Assembly (NCBI GenBank): GCA_003601795.1
Contig: PIXU01000168.1
Coordinates: 1 to 6,513, forward strand
Direction of reading: 5' to 3'
DNA from: Candidatus Methanophagales archaeon
GTDB taxonomy: Archaea; Halobacteriota; Syntropharchaeia; Alkanophagales; Methanospirareceae
Length of the DNA stretch: 6,513 nt
Position numbers and translations under genes: made by a program. Below are positions 1 through 4,503 of the stretch, in pieces. The notes under the pieces are model-generated. The model was not told the origin of the DNA. It searched no databases and saw nothing but the letters and a program-made list of their open reading frames with translations. Numbering within the stretch: position 1 is the stretch's first letter; every line of letters begins with the position of its first letter.

Positions 1-586
1 GATATTCTGCCGCTTTTATGAAAGTTTCAAGTCCCTTACGTTTGATGGTAATGTTGTTTACATAGGCAACGGTTAATACAAGATTTTCCTTTTTGCCAAT
101 AGGCTTCCAAAATTCTGCATCGTATCCAGTAGGAACAGTTTGAATATTTTTGCCAGCCACGCTCAAATTTTTAATAGCGTCTTTCTTTAACGAATTGTCA
201 ACAGTTAGCACCCTATCAGCATTCTCCAACACATACTTCACTATACGAGTAGACCTTGGATTTAACAACGCACCATATCCTATTTCTGGCACTTTCGCTA
301 CTTCATAACCGCCGACAATCGCAACCGATTTCTTCCTGAATATCTTAGATAATCGAACTGCCCAAAAGGCATGGGTATCGGCAAACCACGAGAAGGTTAT
401 ATCTGCCCATAAAACTCCTGCGAGCATGTTAAACATAGTTTTTAATGTCTCTTTAGGCTTCTTTCTTATGCTCAAAACAAAATCCACAACTCTTACATTA
501 AAATGCTTTCTTAACAGTTTTAAGTCTTCTTGTATGAATGATGACTTTGACGGGCGGACAAACAGAATCCTTATTTTTCTATTCAT
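1..586 (-). CDS. GT-B fold glycosyltransferase (GT4-like), 3' end outside window
   Basis: The first 195 codons are visible and open to the window edge, so the C-terminal nucleotide-sugar-binding half is missing. What is seen is the N-terminal acceptor-side Rossmann domain of a GT-B enzyme: a first beta strand KIRILFV (residues 4-10), VGGYEVAKVPEIGYG (91-105), the strand DRVLTVD (124-130) before the inter-domain region, TVPTGYDAEFW (150-160), and KRKGLETF (182-189) at the start of the second domain. Family knowledge says such enzymes move a sugar from a nucleotide donor to a lipid-linked or protein glycan at the cytoplasmic membrane face. The ATG at 586 is supported by GGAGGT five bases upstream and overlaps the TGA of the wecB remnant as ATGA, so the two were once translationally coupled. 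Sugar specificity cannot be read. Confidence 0.88.
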   Translation of the reverse strand, partial: MNRKIRILFVRPSKSSFIQEDLKLLRKHFNVRVVDFVLSIRKKPKETLKTMFNMLAGVLWADITFSWFADTHAFWAVRLSKIFRKKSVAIVGGYEVAKVPEIGYGALLNPRSTRIVKYVLENADRVLTVDNSLKKDAIKNLSVAGKNIQTVPTGYDAEFWKPIGKKENLVLTVAYVNNITIKRKGLETFIKAAEY

Positions 587-714
587 CGTAAACCTCCAAT
601 TATCTTAACAATCCTCTCGCTCGTATCACCGCTCCCAAAAACATCCCTTTGCTCTCCCTCAGGCTCAAATCCATCCGCCATTTTTACCATTTTTCTGCGT
701 TCATTTTCTTGCCA
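583..714 (-). pseudogene. wecB: wecB copy C: C-terminal remnant of UDP-GlcNAc 2-epimerase
   Basis: An open stretch of 43 codons ends in VFGSGDTSERIVKIIGG plus two residues and a TGA. This is the characteristic WecB C-terminus (FGxGxASERI). The same element, VFGSGKASDRIVEII, occurs out of frame at the end of wecB copy B. Recognisable homology starts near 702 and an in-frame TGA at 715-717 closes the frame, so everything N-terminal to roughly the last 40 residues is gone, including all catalytic residues. An internal ATG at 690 could start a short peptide, but a function is unlikely. The TGA overlaps the downstream glycosyltransferase ATG, which points to an original wecB-glycosyltransferase operon. 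The next gene upstream is an unrelated protease remnant, so an insertion or deletion border lies near 702-758. Confidence 0.85.
592..597 (-). promoter_or_regulatory. Shine-Dalgarno site of the glycosyltransferase
   Basis: GGAGGT lies five bases before the ATG at 586. It sits inside the last codons of the wecB C-terminal remnant, so it survived the rearrangement that removed the rest of that gene. Confidence 0.85.
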
Positions 715-758
715 TCATCACTATTTCCCCCACGCTTATAACCACAATCCCAGGCACC

Positions 759-1115
759 TTATACCAAAAGCATCCGCAGGGCTGTAGCTCCCTAGTGAAC
801 GGGTTCAGGACGAGTCCCAGTATCTCCAGTGTGACCACGCCTAAGAGCGCTTGATCGCCGGGTTCTCCCAGGATAACCGGGGAGTGTCCTTAACCCTGCG
901 GTAGCTTGATGAAGCATTCGGATACGTTCCGCTCTATTGTGGTGCCGTCGGCTAATGTGAAGGTAACTCGCCGCTTGGGAGCTAAGCCTATTTCCTATTT
1001 TCCGCCATGTTTTCTCCGGCAACAACGTGTAGGTAGCTCCACTGTCAACCAAGAACCTTACTTCAGCCTCACCACCGGGTCCAACCACTACCCCTTCAAT
1101 ATAAGTTACACCCAT
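759..1115 (-). pseudogene. clan AA (retropepsin-like) aspartic protease, broken in three places
   Basis: The N-terminus reads MGVTYIEGVVVG and then FLVDSGATYTLLP, in which DSGA is the catalytic Asp motif of retropepsin-like proteases. This is the short bacterial/archaeal form, about 118 residues, which works as a dimer with one DSG per chain. After TWRKIG the frame shifts. The rest is readable in another frame: RRVTFTLADGTTIER, SECFIKLPQG, a TAA at 892-890, then HSPVILGEPGD, ALLGVVTLEILGLVLNPFT and RELQP. Adding one base after RELQP restores an ending PMRMLLV and a TAA at 761-759. The three lesions are thus a 7-base duplication, a nonsense codon (one substitution from GAA) and a one-base deletion. 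The start is ATG 1115 with GAGGTG upstream; GTG 1124 is the alternative. Substrate unknown. The gene directly follows the hepT stub. Confidence 0.87.
987..1000 (-). repeat. 7-bp tandem duplication that frameshifts the protease
   Basis: AAATAGG occurs twice in direct succession on the minus strand (987-993 and 994-1000). Removing one copy restores the reading TWRKIGLAPKRRVTF expected of the family, so the duplication is very probably the frameshifting event. Confidence 0.85.
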
Positions 1116-1127
1116 GGCTTGCACCTC

Positions 1128-1212
1128 TTACTCTTCTTCTTTCGTATATTCCTCAATTCTTCCTATGCATTCCAGTATGTGCTTTATAAAAAATCTTTGG
1201 GTCTTTATTCAT
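1128..1212 (-). pseudogene. hepT: hepT (DUF86 HEPN toxin) N-terminal stub
   Basis: Starting at ATG 1212 the product reads MNKDPKIF. After a run of six T it shifts frame and continues as KHILECIGRIEEYTKEEE before TAA at 1130-1128. With five T in the run it reads MNKDPKIFIKHILECIGRIEEYT, the typical first helix of DUF86/HepT proteins. Complete HepT proteins are about 100-140 residues and carry an RX4HXY active site in the C-terminal half; all of that is absent here. The stub therefore cannot be a toxin. It follows mntA in the usual antitoxin-toxin order, and the ancestral mntA stop would have overlapped its ATG as ATGA. The protease Shine-Dalgarno site begins right after its stop codon. Confidence 0.75.
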
Positions 1213-1231
1213 AATATCACCCTCTGCTCGC

Positions 1232-1495
1232 TCAAATCCTCTCTTTGAGAAGGGGATGTAAAGAATTATAAGTGAGGACATCCACTTTTCTCCCTGAAGA
1301 TTCTTCCAGTTCTATTTTCAGTCCTGCAAGGTCAAGAAGACTTTTTTCAGCCCCAAATTCCACTAAAATGTCCATATCACTACTTTCTTTCATCTCCCCT
1401 CTTGCAAAAGAGCCGAATATTGCCGCTCTTATTACATCATAACGCTTGAGGACCGGGAGAATTTTTTCCATTATCTCTTCAATATGTGCCATCAT
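1232..1495 (-). CDS. mntA: MntA-type minimal nucleotidyltransferase antitoxin, C-terminus shifted
   Basis: 87 residues with the minimal nucleotidyltransferase signature: GSFARGE at 28-34, the metal-binding pair D40 and D42 (SDMDILVEF, 39-47), and a third acidic position in KVDVLT (70-75, D72). In characterised MntA-HepT pairs, MntA AMPylates the HepT toxin and inactivates it. The frame ends at LLKERI, slightly short for the family. Adding one T to the TTT at the stop extends it by LSEQRVIL to a TGA overlapping the hepT ATG at 1212, the classical operon arrangement, so a one-base deletion trimmed the tail. The catalytic core is intact and the protein may still fold, but its partner is only a stub. 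The start is ATG 1495 or 1492; no clear Shine-Dalgarno site is present, and the close TATA box suggests a nearly leaderless transcript. Confidence 0.85.
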   Translation of the reverse strand: MMAHIEEIMEKILPVLKRYDVIRAAIFGSFARGEMKESSDMDILVEFGAEKSLLDLAGLKIELEESSGRKVDVLTYNSLHPLLKERI

Positions 1496-1523
1496 ATTTC
1501 ATTACCAATAAATTAGATGCACT

Positions 1524-1533
1524 TTTAAATATA
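1524..1533 (-). promoter_or_regulatory. probable TATA box for mntA
   Basis: TATATTTAAA on the minus strand is centred about 33 bases before the mntA ATG. With the usual archaeal spacing of 25-27 bases to the start site, transcription would begin about 8 bases before the ATG. This agrees with the missing Shine-Dalgarno site. The box overlaps the end of the glycosyltransferase fossil, so it probably arrived with the cassette. Confidence 0.6.
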
Positions 1534-1569
1534 CACTTTGCCGGCATCTGCAAGATAACAAATCTTCAT
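1525..1569 (-). pseudogene. glycosyltransferase 5' fossil (first codons only)
   Basis: Just after the WecB C-terminal frame stops (TGA 1578-1576), an ATG at 1569 starts MKICYLADAGKVYI and meets TAA at 1527-1525. MKICYLADAG is the typical opening of GT4-family glycosyltransferases (first beta strand plus the glycine turn of the acceptor domain). Homology ends around the GK codons, near 1537, where the mntA promoter begins. I read it as the 5' end of a gene cut off when the mntA cassette was inserted or when a flanking deletion occurred. The fragment is short, so the call rests on ten residues, on its position directly behind wecB, and on the parallel with wecB copy C followed by a glycosyltransferase. 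Confidence 0.6.
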
Positions 1570-1575
1570 CTTTTT

Positions 1576-2575
1576 TCACCCACTAATTATCTCCACAATC
1601 CTATCGCTCGCCTTTCCACTCCCAAAAACTTTCCTCTGTTTCCTTCAGAAAGCGTTTTTGCAACACCATGAAGTTTAATTGACCATTCTCCCTTAATGTA
1701 ATGCATGGCACCTTAAAAATGTATGCCTCTTTCTGAACTCCTCCAGAATCTGTTAAAATCTTCCTTGCATTCTTCTCCAACACGAGCATATCAAAGTAAC
1801 CGACCGGCTTTATAACTTTTACCCTCTTCTGTAGCCTATCCCACAGGTTGAATTTCTTAAACATTTTCTCAGTTCTTGGATGGCATGGAAACACAATGTT
1901 TTCAATTTCACAAAAGGCATCTACGATACTTTTTAGCCTGCTAAAATCATCTGTATTCTCCGCCCTGTGAGCAGTTGCCAGATAATACTCCTCTGGTTTT
2001 AAGTCCAGCTCGTCCAGAATCCTTGATTTCTTCTCCGCAATCTTTATGTTCTCCTGCAAAGCATCTACCATCACATCCCCTGTGAGATAAACCCCTTTTG
2101 TAATTCCTTCGTTTTTCAAGTTTTTCACCGCCGTTTCAGTTGGGCAGAATAACAAATCCGAACAATGGTCGGTTAGCACACTGTTTATCTCTTCCGGCAT
2201 TTTCTTATCAAAGCTTCTTAAGCCCGCTTCAACATGAGCAACTTTGATATGAAGTTTGACAGCAGCCAAAGCACCGGCTAAGGTAGAGTTGGTATCTCCG
2301 AAAACCAAAACCATGTCCGGTTTTTCTTTGATTAAAACTTTTTCTGTTCTCTTCAGCATCTCTCCCGTCTGGTAGCCATGTGAGCCAGAACCCACACCCA
2401 GATGATAGTCCGGCTCAGGGATTCCTAACTCATCGAAAAATACCTTGTCCATTTCGTAGTCGTAGTGCTGCCCAGTATGTATTATTATTTCATCAAACTC
2501 TTTTCTAAACTCTTTGGAAACCGGCGCCAATTTTATGAAATTCGGTCTTGCACCTACTACCGATGCTATTTTCAT
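1576..2575 (-). pseudogene. wecB: wecB copy B: UDP-GlcNAc 2-epimerase with C-terminal deletion and frameshift
   Basis: WecB makes UDP-ManNAc from UDP-GlcNAc for surface glycans. Residues 1-297 are a good match: GARPNFIKLAPV (8-19), HTGQHYDY (33-40), GSHGYQTGEML (65-74), GDTNSTLAG (93-101), HVEAGLRS (114-121), MPEEIN (126-131), TGDVMVD (165-171), TAHRAEN (201-207), DSGGVQKEA (276-284) and CITLREN (291-297). Acidic residues at 94, 116 and 128/129 and H203 correspond to the family's catalytic positions. After codon 297 (base 1685) the expected TEWPET segment is missing, and the frame continues with 27 unrelated residues to TAG at 1603-1601. The true C-terminus KQRKVFGSGKASDRIVEII is readable in another frame from 1641 to TGA 1578-1576. 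About 30 codons are deleted and the frame is shifted. Activity is doubtful because the missing segment helps form the UDP site. The start ATG 2575 has GGAGAG seven bases upstream. Confidence 0.88.
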
Positions 2576-2582
2576 TTGTCTT

Positions 2583-2614
2583 CTCTCCTTATTCTAAACT
2601 CTCCTTATTCTAAA
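2583..2614 (-). repeat. perfect 16-bp tandem duplication at the TIGR04076/wecB junction
   Basis: TTTAGAATAAGGAGAG occurs twice without a gap (2599-2614 and 2583-2598). The first copy encodes the C-terminal FRIRR of the TIGR04076 protein. The second copy, read in a shifted frame, supplies that gene's TAG stop (2596-2594) and the GGAGAG ribosome-binding site of wecB copy B. Confidence 0.9.
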
Positions 2615-2884
2615 TACAACTGTTCCACCACCCGTATAGGGTTCTCCCGGATCCAGACATTGGACATAAGCAACTTCTCCTTCCTTTGCCAATCCTAACT
2701 TCTTTGGGTCAACACCTTCCCTTAAAGCCACTGCGTAGTGCAGAATTGATTGTAACGCATGAATGCATATTTTATCTGTTTCTTCCAGCTTTATCTCCGC
2801 TCCCTCTATTACAATCCTCTCATTCCCTTTAAAAACAACACAATTCCCTTTTATCTTCTCTATCTCCACTATTAGACGTGCCAT
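2594..2884 (-). CDS. TIGR04076 family protein, function unknown
   Basis: A 96-residue protein matching the TIGR04076 family in length and motifs: a beta-rich start MARLIVEIEKIKGNC (1-15), an acidic/glycine segment, KICIHALQSILHYAVALREG (38-57), then VAYVQCLDPGEPYTGGG (71-87) and the closing strand FRIRRV. Three cysteines (15, 40, 76) are spread over the chain, and the CxDPGxPYTGGGTVxFxIRRV end is the family hallmark. No biochemical role is established, so none is assigned. ATG 2884 fits the family N-terminus; longer in-frame starts would run into the upstream HEPN gene. The gene starts seven bases after the tandem TAG-TAA of HEPN-MNT with only a weak ribosome site, which suggests coupled translation. 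It ends in the 16-bp duplication. It looks intact. Confidence 0.85.
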   Translation of the reverse strand: MARLIVEIEKIKGNCVVFKGNERIVIEGAEIKLEETDKICIHALQSILHYAVALREGVDPKKLGLAKEGEVAYVQCLDPGEPYTGGGTVVFRIRRV

Positions 2885-2891
2885 TTTATTA

Positions 2892-3578
2892 CTAAACCTT
2901 AACAAAATCCTTTCTGATGAATCTGAGAAAGAGCTTCCACTCCTTCGTGGTAAGCAGATGGAATTCAAAAGGCGAATCGAAGTACTTTTCGAACAGAACA
3001 TCGTAAACTCTCAGTTTATTCTCCCTTGACTCGAACTCATTCGAGACAATCGCCACATCTATGTCGCTGAGACCAATCGAGTAATCACCTTTAATAGCTG
3101 AGCCGAAAACGTAAAGCTCAAACTCTTCCAGATATTTGCTCATGAGCACTTTCATTTCCTTCACGTATTTACCGTAGTCTTTGAAGTAATCTACTCGCTC
3201 CATAGTATCTCTCAACTCATCCAGAGCTTTAAAAGCCTCCTCAACCTCTTCTTTAAAAAACTCCTCAAAGTAGTATCTTGAGGTTATGTAAGCCCTTTCA
3301 AGATTCCTCAGCTCTGTTCTGTACTTTCTCAGAAAGCTCTCAATCTCGCTCGCCTCAACCCCTTCTCCAATCCTCTTTAAATCACCGAAAAGCTTTCTAA
3401 GACTGTGCGTTCTTTCAAAGTATCCCTTTAAATCGAGCATTTTCGCTTTTACCAGCAACTGCATTGCCTGCTCTATGTGAAACATCGCCAGGTCATAATC
3501 TCCATTATCAAAATTGAACTCAGCGTTCTTCCTGAGCTTCTCCGCCCTCTTTAAATAAAGCTTAACTTCCTCTCTCAT
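2892..3578 (-). CDS. HEPN-nucleotidyltransferase (HEPN-MNT) fusion protein
   Basis: 228 residues with two domains. Residues about 1-105 are a PF05168-type HEPN helical bundle: YDLAMFHIEQAMQLLVKAKML (28-48), THSLRKLFGDL (57-67) and YITSRYYF (97-104). Residues about 135-228 are a nucleotidyltransferase: YVFGSAIKGDYSIGLSDID (156-174) with G159/S160 and metal ligands D172 and D174, then FEFHLLT (204-210) at the usual third acidic strand. The HEPN part has no R-X4-6-H ribonuclease motif, so it may act as a nucleotide-binding or scaffold domain rather than a toxin. Such fusions are known in archaea; their targets are not. ATG 3578 is chosen because GGAGGAGGAG precedes it; TTG 3590 is an alternative adding four residues. 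The start overlaps the end of the wecB-A chimera by 17 bases. It appears intact and heads a two-gene unit with TIGR04076. Confidence 0.88.
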   Translation of the reverse strand: MREEVKLYLKRAEKLRKNAEFNFDNGDYDLAMFHIEQAMQLLVKAKMLDLKGYFERTHSLRKLFGDLKRIGEGVEASEIESFLRKYRTELRNLERAYITSRYYFEEFFKEEVEEAFKALDELRDTMERVDYFKDYGKYVKEMKVLMSKYLEEFELYVFGSAIKGDYSIGLSDIDVAIVSNEFESRENKLRVYDVLFEKYFDSPFEFHLLTTKEWKLFLRFIRKDFVKV

Positions 3579-3996
3579 CTCCTCCTCCAATCTTTAGCTC
3601 AAACGTGTCAAATATGATGTCTCCATCTTCAGGCTTCAAATTTGTTTCGAGAGGTCCTACTTTTATCTGCAATTTACAGGCAGCCAGACCCCCTGCAAGT
3701 GTTGTGTTAGTATCACCAAAAACCAGAACCAAATCAGGCTTCTCTTTCATCAGAACCTCCTCTATTCTTTTCAGCATCTCTCCTGTCTGATAACCATGCG
3801 AACCAGAACCAGCACCAAGATGATAATCTGGCTCTGGGATTCTGAACCCATCGAAAAAAGTCTTGTTCATCCCGTAATCGTAATGCTGTCCGGTATGAAT
3901 GACAACTTCTTCATGCTTTTCTTTTCGCAATTCTTTTGAAACCGGAGCTAATTTTATGAAGTTCGGTCTCACTCCTACTATTGATGCTACTCTCAT
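3562..3996 (-). pseudogene. wecB: wecB copy A: N-terminal third fused to an unrelated 31-residue tail
   Basis: Residues 1-113 are WecB and about 78% identical by eye to copy B: GVRPNFIKLAPV (8-19), HTGQHYDYG (34-42), GSHGYQTGEML (66-75), GDTNTTLAG (94-102). Homology stops after IKV (base 3658), just before the expected HVEAGLRS. A tail beginning GPLETNLKPEDGDIIFDTFE and ending GGGDERGS follows to TAA 3564-3562. Only the first catalytic Asp (D95) remains; the Glu pair and His are lost, so it cannot be an epimerase. The tail overlaps the HEPN-MNT start by 17 bases, as a naturally coupled upstream gene would. I infer that it is the 3' end of HEPN-MNT's original neighbour, carried along at the junction; I do not recognise that family. 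ATG 3996 has AGGAG upstream and overlaps the preceding glycosyltransferase stop as ATGA. Confidence 0.87.
3581..3588 (-). promoter_or_regulatory. strong Shine-Dalgarno site of HEPN-MNT
   Basis: GGAGGAGG lies directly before ATG 3578 and decides for this start over TTG 3590. The site is read as GGGD codons in the tail of the overlapping upstream frame. Confidence 0.75.
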
Positions 3997-4085
3997 TTCA
4001 ATCTCCTATATAACTTCAACAACTTCTCCTCCATCCTCTCCCAGTTATACTTCTCCTCCACCGCTCTTCTTCCGTTCTCACCCAT
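3993..4085 (-). pseudogene. glycosyltransferase C-terminal remnant
   Basis: Thirty codons starting MGENGRRAVEEKYNWERMEE and ending KLYRRLK match the last helices of GT4-family glycosyltransferases, where an MGENGRRxVEEKYxW segment is common. The body of the enzyme is missing and is replaced in frame by a transposase N-terminus. The TGA (3995-3993) overlaps the wecB-A ATG as ATGA, the same junction seen at wecB copy C and its glycosyltransferase. The remnant could be translated as the tail of the chimera that starts at ATG 4184, but such a protein has no complete domain. Confidence 0.8.
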
Positions 4086-4358
4086 CCGCTTCTTTCCCCA
4101 ATCAGGATGCTCCCTTCTCAGCTCGATAATCCTCCTCTCGATCCCTGAGTCTATGGTGCGAGGGTTATGCACAGCATGGCTCATCGGCTCACGAAGCCCG
4201 CCTACGCCGTCCTTCTCGTATCGGGGCTTCCACCGATAGTAGGTGTTGCGCGAGACCCTTGCTCTTCTGCATACTTCTGAAACGTTCCCCAGTCGCTCAA
4301 CCAGTTCGAATAAGTATATTCGCTATTGAAAGGTAGTTTGGGAATAATAGACTGCCAT
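4086..4358 (-). pseudogene. IS481/IS3-like transposase, 5' fragment
   Basis: From ATG 4358 the frame reads MAVYYSQTTFQ, a TAG (4325-4323), then RIYLFELVERLGNVSEVCRR and ARVSRNTYYRWKPRYEKDG, a helix-turn-helix DNA-binding domain as in IS481/IS3-type transposases with an integrase core. REHPDWGKKR, the usual lead-in to the linker before the DDE domain, follows. The fragment then joins a glycosyltransferase C-terminus in frame. The DDE catalytic core and the far end of the element are gone, so it is immobile; one substitution (CAG to TAG) would explain the nonsense codon. A strong GGAGG and a TATA box precede the ATG, so this is the authentic 5' end of an insertion sequence. I could not confirm a terminal inverted repeat. 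Confidence 0.82.
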
Positions 4359-4367
4359 CTTCAAGTT

Positions 4368-4372
4368 CCTCC
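4368..4372 (-). promoter_or_regulatory. Shine-Dalgarno site of the transposase
   Basis: GGAGG lies nine bases before ATG 4358 and supports that start over internal ones. Confidence 0.75.
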
Positions 4373-4397
4373 TTTACACAGAAGTAGTTACGGGAAG

Positions 4398-4408
4398 CTT
4401 TATATAAG
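4398..4408. promoter_or_regulatory. near-palindromic TATA element in the divergent gap
   Basis: CTTTATATAAG is nearly symmetric, so it could bind TBP for either strand. For the minus strand, the expected start site near 4376 falls just before the transposase Shine-Dalgarno site. For the plus strand, the purine-rich GGGAAG in front resembles a BRE and the predicted start near 4430 leaves a leader of about 75 bases before the flippase. This is the best promoter candidate in the 145-base gap. Confidence 0.55.
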
Positions 4409-4419
4409 TATAAGGTATG

Positions 4420-4493
4420 TTTCCTATCAAGATAGCCATAACATAAGATTACGAAAAAGGAAAGGTATGGTGTTGCTTATGATTTATAGGAAA
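4420..4493. repeat. inverted repeats in the flippase leader
   Basis: TTTCCTAT (4420-4427) and its exact complement ATAGGAAA (4486-4493) flank 58 bases. Inside the left arm, CTATC-AA-GATAG (4424-4435) is a perfect small palindrome at the predicted plus-strand start site. AAGGTATG also occurs twice (4412-4419, 4462-4469). These could be an operator, a leader hairpin or chance in AT-rich DNA. Confidence 0.35.
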
Positions 4494-4503
4494 TAAACTG
4501 AAC

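Noticed and set aside
426..608. Plus-strand frame of 60 codons inside the first glycosyltransferase.
   Set aside because: The minus strand encodes a clear GT-B domain over the same bases; the plus frame lacks a ribosome site and a recognisable product.
906..1214. Plus-strand reading frame of 102 codons across the protease region.
   Set aside because: It lies antisense to the recognisable protease and hepT sequence, has low-complexity hydrophobic ends and no family resemblance; it is a shadow frame.
2892..3578. HEPN domain as an active RNase toxin.
   Set aside because: No R-X4-6-H motif can be found anywhere in the chain; toxicity is not supported by the sequence.
4086..4440. Complete insertion sequence with terminal inverted repeats.
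   Set aside because: Only the 5' part is present, the DDE core is missing, and no matching inverted ends could be identified.
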